The notes under the pieces were generated by a model. The model was not told where the DNA came from. It did not search any database and worked only from the letters and a program-made list of their open reading frames with translations. A stretch of DNA of 38,039 nucleotides from Porphyromonas sp. (GTDB taxonomy: Bacteria; Bacteroidota; Bacteroidia; Bacteroidales; Porphyromonadaceae), in assembly GCA_022772085.1 (NCBI GenBank), contig JALFBN010000001.1, forward strand, positions 1-38,039, read 5' to 3'. Of this stretch, positions 8,656 to 18,201 are shown piece after piece (the first letter of the stretch is position 1; every line of letters begins with the position of its first letter). Position numbers and translations under genes: made by a program.

Positions 8656-9771
8656 TCATAAAATTTGCCGAATCAACTCGGCGTTATAAGCATCATCATA
8701 TCTGGGCGACAGGATCGTACGTCTATGCTCCCGCTCTGTATCGGTAAAGTCCCGCGAAGCAATACGTTGCACTTGAGTAATGAGCTCCGCATCATCACGG
8801 ACCGTACAAACGACCGCCTCCAATCCCGTACCATACACCATCTCCCGATTGGCCACCACGTAACGCCCCAAGTAGAGTGCATTGAGTAGTTTTAGTTTGA
8901 GTCCCGTAGGCTGTTGCGTAAGCAGGATATGCGCCATTGCATTTGTGATCAAATCCTCCATGCGATCTCCCGAGATATCAGCCTCTAGGCACACATTTGG
9001 TGTATTCCGGATACTCTGAGTCAACGCCGAAGAGGGATTACGCCCTGCAACAACAAGCGGTAGAGGAAATGAAGGAGCCAAAGGCAACAATCGCTCAACC
9101 GCCAAACGATTTTCGGTAACGGACAAATTGCCATGGAATAGGAAGTACTCCCCTCGCCCACTAAGGCCATGAACCAGCGCATCGCCATGAAACCCCGAGA
9201 CCCAAAGCGACTGAGCCTTTGGATAGTGCTCCGCAAAATATTCTCGCTCTCGCGGAGTAATGGCCAAGATATGATGTGCGGACGAAAGGATCTTTTCGAA
9301 CGACTTCAATCGCTGGCTCTCCGTCGAAAAAAAGACCTTGTGGAACAAACTCGAAGCTCCCAACGACAAGTAATGGTAGTATTCATGCTCGATATTGCAC
9401 ATTCGCACAATGCGATGACGAGAGGCAAGAGCAGGATGCGCCAAGAAGTGACATGTATGCAAGCCCTCAAAAAGGATTGGATCTTCGTCCTCCAAAAGAT
9501 GGCTCAACAGTTGCGAGGAACGACGACTATAAACGATATAGGGTTCGCGATTCCATGCCGAAGTCCACCCCGTAATCCGTGGATAGTAATAAACACGATC
9601 GCACAAACGCTCTAATTCCTCTGATTGCGCCCGCCCATATTGGTAGCAATGGAGCGTAACTCCGACGCCCAAATGCACAAGAGATTGGATCTTATAGAAG
9701 ACATCAATAACTCCCCCGTAATCGGCAGGAAAAGGAACATCGAACGATACAACATGGATATGCGATTTCAT
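8656..9771 (-). CDS. Glycosyltransferase, GT-B fold (group 1/GT4-like)
   Basis: A 371-residue soluble protein predicted to transfer a sugar to a cell-surface glycan or lipid precursor; donor and acceptor cannot be read from sequence. The N-terminal half has the usual opening VVSFDVPFPADYGGVIDVFYK, with a Gly-rich acceptor-site loop, and NIEHEYYHYLSLG in the middle. The C-terminal half has FHGNLSVTENRLAVERLLP and the donor-site region GLKLKLLNALYLGRYVVAN. It starts 14 bp after dprA stops, so it is the last gene of purL-dprA-GT. The grouping looks like shared transcription rather than a shared pathway. Confidence 0.82.
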   Translation of the reverse strand: MKSHIHVVSFDVPFPADYGGVIDVFYKIQSLVHLGVGVTLHCYQYGRAQSEELERLCDRVYYYPRITGWTSAWNREPYIVYSRRSSQLLSHLLEDEDPILFEGLHTCHFLAHPALASRHRIVRMCNIEHEYYHYLSLGASSLFHKVFFSTESQRLKSFEKILSSAHHILAITPREREYFAEHYPKAQSLWVSGFHGDALVHGLSGRGEYFLFHGNLSVTENRLAVERLLPLAPSFPLPLVVAGRNPSSALTQSIRNTPNVCLEADISGDRMEDLITNAMAHILLTQQPTGLKLKLLNALYLGRYVVANREMVYGTGLEAVVCTVRDDAELITQVQRIASRDFTDTEREHRRTILSPRYDDAYNAELIRQIL

Positions 9772-9785
9772 GGAAAACCTCTCCT

Positions 9786-10892
9786 CTAGGCCTTTGTATA
9801 TAAACCACCGGGAAGTGTAGATATGTATCCCTCAAACTCTAACGTAAAAAGGCGATTGGACAATTCGGGAGCTGAGATGCCCAAACGAACAACTAACTCA
9901 TTGAAGTGAATCGTTTCCTCTTCCAAAATAAGGCGCAACACGGGGTCATCAGGAAGATCTTCCGAAGCAAAGAGCGAAGCAGTCGCCTCTGCCCGAAATG
10001 CCTTACCGCTACTCCATCCAAGTACAGAACAGATATTATCGGCATTCACGACCGGTATCGCCTGCATTGTACTGATAATGTGATTACATCCCTCCGACAT
10101 CGGATCGGTAATACGACCGGGCACAGCAAAAACATCACGCCCATAGCCCGATGCCATCGCTGCGGTCAGAAGCGACCCTCCACGAGCAGCACTCTCCACA
10201 ACTAACGTTGCCTCCGAAATCCCTGCCACAACACGATTACGCTCCACGAAGTGATGACGCTCTACTTTACTACCCCAGGAGTATTCACTAATTAACCCTC
10301 CTTTTTTAAGCATCTCCACAGCAATGCTGCGATGAACAGACGGATAGATACGATCCAATCCGTGTGCTAAAACGGCTATCGTAGGGAGCCCCAAATCCAA
10401 CGCGATCTTATGCGCTTTAACATCAATACCAAAGGCGAGACCACTGACAACCACCAAATCGGGGACCTGCTTCGCCAAATCTTCCAATAGGAGCTCCACG
10501 ACCTTTAACCCATAGCGAGAGGCCCGTCTTGTCCCCACTATACTAATTTTATGATGTGACTCTAAAGCATCTGTATTGCCGATATAAAAAAAAGCAGGAG
10601 GTGGGTCTGCACACTCCGCCAAGAGGGAAGGATACTTCTCATCCCCGATACCAAAAGTTTGAATATGTTTGCACTCAGCCTCTGCAATCTCCTGCTGAGC
10701 ATCAGACAAAAGATGCTGTAAAGAAAGGTGCGACACCACTCTCTTATAGAGACTTGGCACCACACCTTCTAAAATTGATGGATCTGCAAATATATCGCCT
10801 ACGTGCTCTACGGCATCGACAAGTCGCTTAATGGTAACGGCTCCAACGCCCTCTATCCGACTTAATGCCAGTAAATATGCCGCATTAGACAT
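9786..10892 (-). CDS. dprA: DNA-processing protein DprA
   Basis: Loads RecA on incoming single-stranded DNA during natural transformation. The 368 residues show three parts. An N-terminal helix-hairpin-helix region contains LALSRIEGVGAVTIKRL. The central Rossmann-like DprA/Smf domain contains IVGTRRASRYG, VVSGLAFGIDVKAH, AVLAHGLDRIYP, FVERNRVVAG and ARGGSLLTAAMASGYGRDVFAVPG. The C-terminal winged-helix domain (~310-368) ends LEFEGYISTLPGGLY. It lies 24 bp downstream of purL and 14 bp upstream of the glycosyltransferase. The full domain set suggests an active protein; whether the host is naturally competent cannot be told here. Confidence 0.95.
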   Translation of the reverse strand: MSNAAYLLALSRIEGVGAVTIKRLVDAVEHVGDIFADPSILEGVVPSLYKRVVSHLSLQHLLSDAQQEIAEAECKHIQTFGIGDEKYPSLLAECADPPPAFFYIGNTDALESHHKISIVGTRRASRYGLKVVELLLEDLAKQVPDLVVVSGLAFGIDVKAHKIALDLGLPTIAVLAHGLDRIYPSVHRSIAVEMLKKGGLISEYSWGSKVERHHFVERNRVVAGISEATLVVESAARGGSLLTAAMASGYGRDVFAVPGRITDPMSEGCNHIISTMQAIPVVNADNICSVLGWSSGKAFRAEATASLFASEDLPDDPVLRLILEEETIHFNELVVRLGISAPELSNRLFTLEFEGYISTLPGGLYTKA

Positions 10893-10916
10893 AGCCCCGA
10901 CCCTTGTCCTCGAAGA

Positions 10917-13900
10917 CTAACAAACAGAGGAGCCTTTACAACGACCTTCCAGCCATTGATAGGCATTCCTAAAGGCTTCCATCCACGGAGTTACCTCATG
11001 GTTATTCTCAGCATAGTATCCGCACTGCCAGGGAAATATGGAACGTTCGGGATGAGGCATTATGGCCAAATGACGACCGTCGTTACTACAAATAGCAGCA
11101 ACACCTCGGGGAGATCCATTAGGGTTGCCGGGATAGGCCTCATAAGCATACTGTGCTACCACGTTGTACTCTTCAAGAGGAGCATCAAAGGCAAATCGTC
11201 CTTCACCGTGAGCACACCAAACACCCATAGAAGATCCTGCCAGTGATCCGAACATGATTGAATTATTTTCGGGGATAGTCACTCCGACAAAGGTACTCTC
11301 GAACTTATGTGATGCGTTATGCACCATCTTGTGACGAGGCTTCTTATCTGCATAGATCAGCCCGAGCTCCGCCATCAATTGGCATCCGTTACATACCCCC
11401 AAGCTGAGGGTGTCAGGGCGTGCGTAGAAGGCATCAATAGCCGCTTTGGCTCGTTCATTATACAAGATACCGGCAGCCCAACCTTTGGCAGAACCAAGTA
11501 CATCACTATTAGAGAAGCCACCGCAGAAGACAAGGAGTTGCACATCGTTCAAAGTCTCTCGACCTGATGTTAAATCCGTCAGGTGCACATCCTTCACATC
11601 GAAGCCGGCTAAATACAAGGCATAAGCCATCTCCCGCTCCCCATTAGATCCTTTATCCCGCAATACGGCCGCAACCACTCCGGAAGCCGTTGCTCGATCA
11701 GGAGACAATTGTAGGGAGTCTAAAGTACCTACAAATTGCTTGGGGAAACGATAATGTATCGGTTGTTGCGCATAATTGGCACAACGCTCAGCAGCTAACA
11801 CTTCGGTAGATTGGAATTGATCCAATAGGTAGGATGGACGATACCAAACTGCACGAGCCTTATCAATATCAATCTCGATGGTTTTAGCCCCTCTGCTGAT
11901 AGTAAGCATTCGCTCGGGACTAGGAGTTCCGATAACAGCGAATGCCACTCCGACCTCGTCCAAGATCTTAGAAACTTCAGGAAGGTCCGCAACCTGGATA
12001 ATAACACCAGGGTTTTCGGCATATAGAATTTTGGTCAGATCCTTCTCCTGCAAATCGGAATAATCGACCGAAAGCCCTCCTCGTGTATTGGCAAAGCACA
12101 TCTCTAAAAGTGTAGTCATCATACCCCCGGCCGATATATCATGTCCGGAGAGCACTAGCCCCCGGCTAATCAACTTCTGCACTGCATTAAAGGCATCGGC
12201 AAAGTACTCTGAATTAGCAACTGTAGGAGTCTCTTTACCCACTTTACCCAAACTTTGAAACAGAGCAGAACCTCCCAAAGCCAAAGGAGCAAAGCTAAAG
12301 TCGATATACAACAAGTGGGTGGATTCATTCAGTTGGAGCACCGGAGTAACAATCTTGCAAACATCGCTCACAGGGGCTGCTGCCGAAATAATAACCGTAC
12401 CCGGACTTACAACAGGATCCTCTTGAGAATACTTCTGGGTCATGGACAGGGAGTCCTTACCCGTGGGGATATTGATACCCAACTCAATAGCAAACTCCGA
12501 ACAAGCCTCTACGGCCCGATACAAACGGGCATCCTCACCCTTATTACGGCAAGGCCACATCCAATTGGCACTCAAAGAGACACTCTCCAAGCCCTTTTCC
12601 AATGGAGCAAAAACGATATTCGTGAGAGACTCTGATATAGATAAAATAGAACCAGCTGCAGAGTCAATCAGCCCTGCCTGGGGTGCATGACCGATGGATG
12701 TAGCATAGCCCTTAGTACCTCTATAATCCAATGCAATGGCTCCGAGGTCTGCCAATGGCAACTGCAACTCACCACAGCACTGCTGCCGAGCGATACGCCC
12801 CGTAACCGAACGATCGACTTTGTTCGTAAGCCAATCTTTGCAAGCAACTGCCTCCAAAGACAAAACACCATCTAAATACTTCTCGGGAGCCTGTGCCTCA
12901 TAATATGGATCCGCATATCGATGCGTTACCGTAGTATCCGACACAACTGTCTTGGGGGGCTTAGCCAGCATATCTTCCACTGCAAGGTGGATCGCCTCAG
13001 TTTCCGAAGAACATCGTCTAAAAATGAGCTCGTGACTATCCGTTGTATGACCGACCTTGTATATAGGGGCTTTTTCCCTTATAGCAATACGTTCAATGCG
13101 CTCATAGTCCTCATCCTTGATGAGAAGCCCCATACGCTCTTGACTCTCATTTCCAATAATCTCCTTGTCTGAGAGGGTGGCATCACCAACGGGCAGAGCA
13201 TCAATATCAATCTCTCCACCGGTAGCTTCGATCAGCTCCGTAAGACAGTTAAGATGACCTCCGGCTCCATGATCATGGATACTGATAATCGGATTTTCAT
13301 CACTTTCGGCAAGCGAACGCACCACGTTTTCGACACGCTTTTGCATCTCCGGATTAGCTCTTTGTACGGCATTCAGTTCGATACCCGAGCTATACTGCCC
13401 CGTATTAACAGAACTGACAGCACCACCACCCATACCAATACGATAATTATCACCACCGAGTACGACAACTGCCTCACCGGCTTTGGGCTCCTCTTTGAGC
13501 GCATCACGCTGACGCGCATACCCGATACCACCAGCAAGCATTATCACCTTATCATATCCATAGCGCGTATCAGTACTATCCTCTTGGTGCTCAAAGGTGA
13601 GAAGGGATCCCGTAATAATAGGTTGACCAAACTTATTACCAAAGTCGCTAGCCCCATTAGATGCCTTAGTTAGGATGCCTTGTGGATGTTGGTAAAGCCA
13701 TGGACGTGCATTCATAGCCATAGGGATCGAAGATGAGAGTCGAGGATAACTGGTCATATAAACCGCTGTACCTGCCACCGGAATAGAGGCCTTGCCCCCG
13801 GCCATGCGGTCTCGAATCTCTCCTCCCGTGCCCGTTGCAGCTCCATTAAATGGCTCTACCGTAGTGGGAAAGTTATGCGTCTCGGCTTTGAGCGAAAGCA

Positions 13901-14627
13901 CGGTGTCAATTGGTTTGACAGCATAGAACGAAGGCATGTCTCCACGAAGAGGAGCAAATTGTTCGCTACGAGGCCCTTTTACAAAGGCAACATTGTCCTT
14001 GTATGCAGATACCAATCCATTCGGATTAGATTCTGATGTCGCTTTAATCATTGCAAAGAGAGAGCGCTCTTGCTCCTCTCCATCTATGATAAACTGCCCA
14101 TTGAATATCTTGTGACGGCAGTGCTCCGAATTGACTTGCGAGAAGCCAAATAGCTCGCTGTCGGTAAGTTTGCGTCCCAAACGTTGAGATAAATTTTCTA
14201 AAAACCCGATCTCCGTATCACTGAGAGCCAAGCCCTCGGACTTGTTGTACGCAGCGATATCATCAATATAAATAATGGGAGAGGGTGTGGCATCTGAATG
14301 GAATATCATCGCATCGGGAGCATGATAGAGCCGCTCGGTCATGGGATCGAACGAGAGAGTATCCTCCTCATCTTCTTGTCTTAACTGCTCAATACGGCTG
14401 ATCCCCCGTATCCCCATGTTTTGTGTAATCTCTACCGCATTGGTACTCCATGGCGATACAATCTCACTACGAGGACCTACATAGTCCCCCTCCATCTGCT
14501 CTGTTGGTTGCACCTTGTCATCCAAGGCAAAGAGCCAAGTAAGGCGTTCTAAATCACGATTTGAAAACCTATCGCTATGCTCTACGGCATATACGATACT
14601 ACTTGAAGTCGGGAAGTAACTGATCAT
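10917..14627 (-). CDS. purL: Phosphoribosylformylglycinamidine synthase, large single-chain form
   Basis: Fourth step of purine synthesis: FGAR + glutamine + ATP gives FGAM. The start at 14627 (MISYFPTSSSIVY) is preferred over an upstream ATG at 14711, because the extra residues are unlike the family and AGGAG sits just upstream of 14627. The 1236 residues contain all domains in one chain. The N-terminal linker has SDSELFGFSQVNSEHCRHKIFNG. The two AIRS-like halves contain AETHNFPTTVEPFNGAATGTGG and IHDHGAGG, then GKDSLSM. The C-terminal class-I glutaminase has nucleophile Cys in LGVCNGCQLM, GVWCAHGEGRF and the His/Glu pair in MPHPERSIF. PurS is not needed in this form. dprA follows after 24 bp. 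Confidence 0.97.
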   Translation of the reverse strand: MISYFPTSSSIVYAVEHSDRFSNRDLERLTWLFALDDKVQPTEQMEGDYVGPRSEIVSPWSTNAVEITQNMGIRGISRIEQLRQEDEEDTLSFDPMTERLYHAPDAMIFHSDATPSPIIYIDDIAAYNKSEGLALSDTEIGFLENLSQRLGRKLTDSELFGFSQVNSEHCRHKIFNGQFIIDGEEQERSLFAMIKATSESNPNGLVSAYKDNVAFVKGPRSEQFAPLRGDMPSFYAVKPIDTVLSLKAETHNFPTTVEPFNGAATGTGGEIRDRMAGGKASIPVAGTAVYMTSYPRLSSSIPMAMNARPWLYQHPQGILTKASNGASDFGNKFGQPIITGSLLTFEHQEDSTDTRYGYDKVIMLAGGIGYARQRDALKEEPKAGEAVVVLGGDNYRIGMGGGAVSSVNTGQYSSGIELNAVQRANPEMQKRVENVVRSLAESDENPIISIHDHGAGGHLNCLTELIEATGGEIDIDALPVGDATLSDKEIIGNESQERMGLLIKDEDYERIERIAIREKAPIYKVGHTTDSHELIFRRCSSETEAIHLAVEDMLAKPPKTVVSDTTVTHRYADPYYEAQAPEKYLDGVLSLEAVACKDWLTNKVDRSVTGRIARQQCCGELQLPLADLGAIALDYRGTKGYATSIGHAPQAGLIDSAAGSILSISESLTNIVFAPLEKGLESVSLSANWMWPCRNKGEDARLYRAVEACSEFAIELGINIPTGKDSLSMTQKYSQEDPVVSPGTVIISAAAPVSDVCKIVTPVLQLNESTHLLYIDFSFAPLALGGSALFQSLGKVGKETPTVANSEYFADAFNAVQKLISRGLVLSGHDISAGGMMTTLLEMCFANTRGGLSVDYSDLQEKDLTKILYAENPGVIIQVADLPEVSKILDEVGVAFAVIGTPSPERMLTISRGAKTIEIDIDKARAVWYRPSYLLDQFQSTEVLAAERCANYAQQPIHYRFPKQFVGTLDSLQLSPDRATASGVVAAVLRDKGSNGEREMAYALYLAGFDVKDVHLTDLTSGRETLNDVQLLVFCGGFSNSDVLGSAKGWAAGILYNERAKAAIDAFYARPDTLSLGVCNGCQLMAELGLIYADKKPRHKMVHNASHKFESTFVGVTIPENNSIMFGSLAGSSMGVWCAHGEGRFAFDAPLEEYNVVAQYAYEAYPGNPNGSPRGVAAICSNDGRHLAIMPHPERSIFPWQCGYYAENNHEVTPWMEAFRNAYQWLEGRCKGSSVC

Positions 14628-14708
14628 TGCTCCTATTTTGCAGTAAATAATAAATATGATACCTGTGGAGATCTTCAGAATAAAGAAGAGAACCCCTCTT
14701 TGGCTGTA

Positions 14709-14716
14709 CAAAAGTA
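14709..14716 (-). promoter_or_regulatory. -7 element for purL-dprA-glycosyltransferase
   Basis: The minus strand reads TACTTTTG, 81 bp upstream of the purL start at 14627. It matches TAnnTTTG. The expected -33 element is not evident. Its position inside the longer purL frame supports the downstream start codon. Confidence 0.5.
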
Positions 14717-14761
14717 CTCATTTTCTAGTATTCGAATCCCCTTTACGATAATGAAAAGAAA

Positions 14762-14788
14762 GAAGCATCATGTACAACACAATGCTCC
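14762..14788 (-). terminator. Terminator of rpiB
   Basis: The minus strand forms GGAGCAT / ATGCTTC (14782-14788 with 14762-14768, one G-U pair, loop 13 nt), followed by TTTCTTTTCATT. It lies about 40 bp after the rpiB stop and ahead of the purL promoter. Confidence 0.55.
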
Positions 14789-14826
14789 TCATCATATTAC
14801 TCCGAAAATCGTCTCTTTATGGGTAT

Positions 14827-15261
14827 TCATTGTAGAGGGATCTTCGCCACACGAGCCTCGTGGCGACCACCCTCAAAGTCAGTACTCAAAAAAGCCATTA
14901 CAATCTCTTGTGCCTCTGCCACGGAGATAAAGCGTGCAGGAAGGGAGAGCACATTGGCATCATTGTGGGCTCGACCCAATTGAGCAAGCTCTGCGGTCCA
15001 AGAGAGCGCGGCACGTACCCTTGGATGTTTATTCAAAGCCATGGAAATACCATTGCCTGAACCGCAAATAGCAACCCCCCATTCCAATTCACCTTTATCG
15101 ATGGCCTCTCCCAAACGATGTGCAAAATCGGGATAATCAGCACGCTCCTCGCTATAACAGCCAAAGTCTATACATTCAACACCTTGATCCTCCAGCATTT
15201 TCTTAACCTCCTCTTTTAGGAGAAATCCTGCATGATCAGAACACAAACCAAATCGTTTCAT
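14827..15261 (-). CDS. rpiB: Ribose-5-phosphate isomerase B
   Basis: Interconverts ribose 5-phosphate and ribulose 5-phosphate in the non-oxidative pentose phosphate pathway. The 144 residues have the RpiB/LacAB hallmarks: CSDHAGFLLKEEV at the N-terminus, DYPDFAHRLGEAI, then AICGSGNGISMALNKHPRVRAAL and RAHNDANVLSLPARF. Cys66 in ICGSG lies at the position of the catalytic base of E. coli RpiB. It stands alone, with a terminator-like hairpin on each side and no clear promoter element in the 216-bp upstream gap. Confidence 0.95.
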   Translation of the reverse strand: MKRFGLCSDHAGFLLKEEVKKMLEDQGVECIDFGCYSEERADYPDFAHRLGEAIDKGELEWGVAICGSGNGISMALNKHPRVRAALSWTAELAQLGRAHNDANVLSLPARFISVAEAQEIVMAFLSTDFEGGRHEARVAKIPLQ

Positions 15262-15379
15262 AGTGATATAAAATATCTCTTCTGTACTATGTATACAAGC
15301 CCATCTCTATTTACAGAGAGAGCAACCACAAACCCTGAAAATTTCCCTGCCAAAGGAACCTCAGAGTCAATAAACGAGA

Positions 15380-15416
15380 GGGAGGAAGAGTTTTTCAAAG
15401 GATTACTCTCCCTCCC
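15380..15416 (-). terminator. Terminator downstream of the response regulator
   Basis: A 12-bp stem with one mismatch pairs 15380-15391 (GGGAGGAAGAGT) with 15405-15416 (ACTCTCCCTCCC), loop 13 nt, about 60 bp after the rprY-like stop. On the minus strand a CTCGTTTATT tail follows. The plus-strand side has a T5 run, so it could also stop opposite-strand transcription. Confidence 0.65.
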
Positions 15417-15477
15417 CTTTTTAATAGTCAAAGCAGACATCTCTCGACCATCGAATCGAGGGAACGCTCTACTAAAT

Positions 15478-16206
15478 TCAAATCTTCGTAACTAAATCGT
15501 CCGAAACACTCTCTCCTACGACTGTATTGAGGCGGTACCCCTTACCATGTACGTTTTTGATCTCTAGAGTAGGATCCTCTTTCAAGATCTTGCGCAACTT
15601 GGTAATGTACACGTCCATACTACGCGCATTGAAGTAGTTGTCATTTTCCCAAATCGTTTTGAGGGCATAGTTCCGCTCTAACGTCTCATTGGCAAAAGAG
15701 CAAAGGAGACTAAGTAACTGATTCTCCTTTGTGGTCAATTTAGTGACTTTATCGCCAATGGTCAATGTTTGCTTTTGGGTATCAAAGAAGAATTTACCCA
15801 ACTGATAATAGGGCATCACCTTGGATTCAACCCCCTTAACACGACGCAAGATAGCTTCAATACGAGCCAATAATTCATCTAGACTAAAGGGTTTGGTCAC
15901 ATAATCATCAGCACCTACCTCAAAACCTCGGAGTACATCTTCCTTCATCGTCTTGGCGGTAAGGAAGATAATAGGAATAGTGGTGTTGATAGCTCGGATA
16001 TCTTTTGCAAGAGCAAAACCATCCTTGCGAGGCATCATCACATCGAGGATACAGAGATCAAATTCTGATTTTTCAAAATTACGAAGTCCCTCTTCACCAT
16101 CGCGGAAGAGTTGGGTCTCAAAGCCCTTTGTATCGAGATACTCCTTAAGCAATAGCCCAAGGTTATCATCGTCTTCGCAGAAAAAGATTTTAGTTTTTTC
16201 GTCCAT
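15478..16206 (-). CDS. rprY: OmpR-family response regulator, RprY-like
   Basis: DNA-binding response regulator paired with the kinase directly upstream (49 bp). 242 residues. The receiver domain (~5-120) has the acidic pair in CEDDDN, phosphoacceptor Asp55 in CILDVMMPRKDG, Thr83 in FLTAK and Lys105 in VTKPFSLDEL. The winged-helix output domain (~135-230) has KLTTKENQLLSLLC, then FNARSMDVYITKLRKILKED and HGKGYRL. The whole sequence closely resembles RprY of Bacteroides fragilis and P. gingivalis as I recall them. RprY in P. gingivalis has been linked to oxidative stress and sodium/redox genes; targets here are unknown. Confidence 0.88.
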   Translation of the reverse strand: MDEKTKIFFCEDDDNLGLLLKEYLDTKGFETQLFRDGEEGLRNFEKSEFDLCILDVMMPRKDGFALAKDIRAINTTIPIIFLTAKTMKEDVLRGFEVGADDYVTKPFSLDELLARIEAILRRVKGVESKVMPYYQLGKFFFDTQKQTLTIGDKVTKLTTKENQLLSLLCSFANETLERNYALKTIWENDNYFNARSMDVYITKLRKILKEDPTLEIKNVHGKGYRLNTVVGESVSDDLVTKI

Positions 16207-16255
16207 AGCTATTATAATCGATTACTTTGCTTCTAATTTATATCTCTTTATTTTG

Positions 16256-17833
16256 TCACTTACATTTGGGTTTACGCTCCGATGGTAGCTCGAAGATAAT
16301 GGTAGAACCGATCCCCAATTCACTCTCCACCCACACACGTCCCTTCATCGACTTCACAGTGGCACTCACATAAGCAAGCCCCAGGCCAAACCCCTTAACA
16401 TCGTGTACATTCCCTGTATCTACACGGTAATACTGACGGAAGATGTTCTTTTGATCCTGTCGGGCGATGCCAATACCGTTATCCTTTACCTCAATCCGCA
16501 GGATATGGGGTTTGGGATTGGAAGTTTTCATCTCCAAGATGGGAGCCACATCGGGCTTGCTATATTTGATCGCATTATCTAAGACATTGAAGATAACATT
16601 TTGAAAATGCATCCTATCAACATTGATATAGCAATTGTCAGCACCGAAGTCGGCTGTCATAGTTCCCATCTTCTCCTCGCATTTGAAGGAGTAAACCGTA
16701 ACAGCATCTTCGAGGATACTATTAGCATCGAAGCAGGTAGGATTAAATTGGATTTTACCCTCGCTAACAAGGGTAAACTGTAAGATTTTTTCCACCAAGA
16801 AGAAAAGCCGTTTGGTTTCACTTTGCATAGCACCAAGCAATCGATGGCGACGAACGGCATCTTGCACCAACACATCATCATCAAGCATTTCAGAAGCCAA
16901 CTTGATCGAAGTCACAGGCGTTTTAAGCTCATGGGTCATATTATGAACAAAATCCTTTCGACCTCGCTCGAAGCGTTGCTGCCTGAAAAAGAAAAAGAGG
17001 GCTACAACAAAGAGCACAAGCAATACAAGGGTAGCAAAAATCGTCGGAACAGCATAGGTACGCGTAGTCAAATAACGATCATGATCATAAAAGATCACTT
17101 CAATTGCACCCTCTCCCATATTACTCATCGCAATCTTTTCAAACAATGTACGACGGATACTGTTGTCTGCTGTTTTGACGACATTATGCGAAGGTCCTCG
17201 CTCGAAGACCAACTGGTCATTTTTACTATATATGCGTATCACAAAGTCTTCGTACACTCCTACCCGACTGAGCGAACGCTTGAGGCACTCATCCAAGTAG
17301 TTATAGGAGATCTTGTCAAAGGAGGGACGGACGCCACTATCCAAATCAATGATCGAAGTCAAGATTACTTCATTAAGAGCCTCTTGATGGAAAAGATAGG
17401 CACTTAGCAGTTGTCTCTGGGTCTGAGACAAAAAGAGCGAACGAGAATCCTTATTAAAGGACGAAGGGGATAAAAAAAGAGAATCACTCAGCACAGAAGA
17501 GACGGGATCCGAAAAACGAGACCGCCCCCAAGAGACAATGTTACGAATCCGTCCATCGAGAGTTTTAACAGAGAATTGATCATCTCCTTTGTGATCACTC
17601 TGCACCCGACCTAAGACTTTGCGGTGCTCCAACTCGGTAACCACAAAGTGCGCCACAGCCTCACGCTCCACCTCTACGACAGCTTGGTCAATAGCATTTT
17701 TTGCATTGGAAAGGAAATACTCCTGACGCATCTGATGCATATCGTGCAAGAAACGCCATTGCATATACAAAGAGACACCAAGAGCCAAAACAGGCAGTAA
17801 GACCAAGATAATGATCCAGTGTTTTTTAAACAT
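16256..17833 (-). CDS. rprX: Sensor histidine kinase, RprX-like
   Basis: Membrane sensor kinase expected to phosphorylate the neighbouring RprY-like regulator. The start at 17833 (MFKKHWIII) is chosen over one 31 codons upstream because GAGGAGGT lies just before it and a membrane anchor starts at once. 525 residues. TM1 is ~5-26, followed by an extracytoplasmic sensor region of ~250 residues. TM2 (TLVLLVLFVVALFFFF) leads into the kinase core. The H-box is HELKTPVTSIKLASEM (His301), the N-box NVLDNAIKYSK, the G-boxes DNGIGIA and GFGLGLAY. All catalytic motifs are intact. A good promoter lies about 190 bp upstream. Confidence 0.88.
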   Translation of the reverse strand: MFKKHWIIILVLLPVLALGVSLYMQWRFLHDMHQMRQEYFLSNAKNAIDQAVVEVEREAVAHFVVTELEHRKVLGRVQSDHKGDDQFSVKTLDGRIRNIVSWGRSRFSDPVSSVLSDSLFLSPSSFNKDSRSLFLSQTQRQLLSAYLFHQEALNEVILTSIIDLDSGVRPSFDKISYNYLDECLKRSLSRVGVYEDFVIRIYSKNDQLVFERGPSHNVVKTADNSIRRTLFEKIAMSNMGEGAIEVIFYDHDRYLTTRTYAVPTIFATLVLLVLFVVALFFFFRQQRFERGRKDFVHNMTHELKTPVTSIKLASEMLDDDVLVQDAVRRHRLLGAMQSETKRLFFLVEKILQFTLVSEGKIQFNPTCFDANSILEDAVTVYSFKCEEKMGTMTADFGADNCYINVDRMHFQNVIFNVLDNAIKYSKPDVAPILEMKTSNPKPHILRIEVKDNGIGIARQDQKNIFRQYYRVDTGNVHDVKGFGLGLAYVSATVKSMKGRVWVESELGIGSTIIFELPSERKPKCK

Positions 17834-18151
17834 GGCGACCTCCTCTTCTTTTGCACTTAACATCAGCCTCTCCAGAGGGGGGTAAGCAAGAATGGGCACG
17901 ACACGCCCCCCCTCTCTCCCACACACAAATCCGAATCAATCGGCGTGAGGGGTAATGGCTTTGGAACGCCTGCTCCAAGCACTTTTTTCGAAGGGCTATA
18001 TCTCCTTGCACCACCATACCAGTACAAAAATAACAATAATCCCTTTAACAACAAAGGCATTCGGTAGAAAGAATAAAAAAAATTGAGCAAAATACCTCGG
18101 ACGATGTCGTTCCAAAGGGCATAACGGCTAGGATCGTACAGAAAAAAAAGA
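17834..18151. other. Leader and promoter region of the kinase operon
   Basis: 318 bp between the tRNA terminator and the kinase start. It contains the rprXY-like promoter (18025-18055) and a ~180-nt leader. The frames reading through here have no family features; they include an in-frame upstream extension of the kinase, which was not accepted. Confidence 0.55.
18025..18055 (-). promoter_or_regulatory. Promoter of the histidine kinase-response regulator operon
   Basis: The minus strand has TTTG (18052-18055), 19 bp, then TATTTTTG (18025-18032). Both boxes and the spacing match the Bacteroidetes primary-sigma promoter. Confidence 0.7.
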
Positions 18152-18188
18152 AGAAGCAACAGCACTCAAATATGAGTTCGATGCTTCT
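18152..18188 (-). terminator. Terminator of tRNA-Pro
   Basis: A two-part stem: AGAAGCA / TGCTTCT (18152-18158 with 18182-18188) enclosing ACTCA / TGAGT (18164-18168 with 18173-18177). On the minus strand a run of eight T follows (complement of 18142-18149). It begins 14 nt after the tRNA 3' end. This is the strongest terminator in the window. Confidence 0.85.
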
Positions 18189-18201
18189 TTCTTTTCCTTT
18201 G

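Noticed and set aside
14628-14711. N-terminal extension of PurL to ATG 14711
   Set aside because: The extension is a hydrophobic stretch absent from the family and overlaps the TACTTTTG -7 element. The start at 14627 has AGGAG upstream.
16823-17407. 194-codon plus-strand frame opposite the histidine kinase
   Set aside because: Antisense shadow; the kinase on the other strand has all its motifs.
17834-17926. N-terminal extension of the histidine kinase to ATG 17926
   Set aside because: The extra 31 residues (starting MCGREGGRV) precede the membrane anchor and look unlike kinase N-termini. The ATG at 17833 has GAGGAGGT directly upstream.
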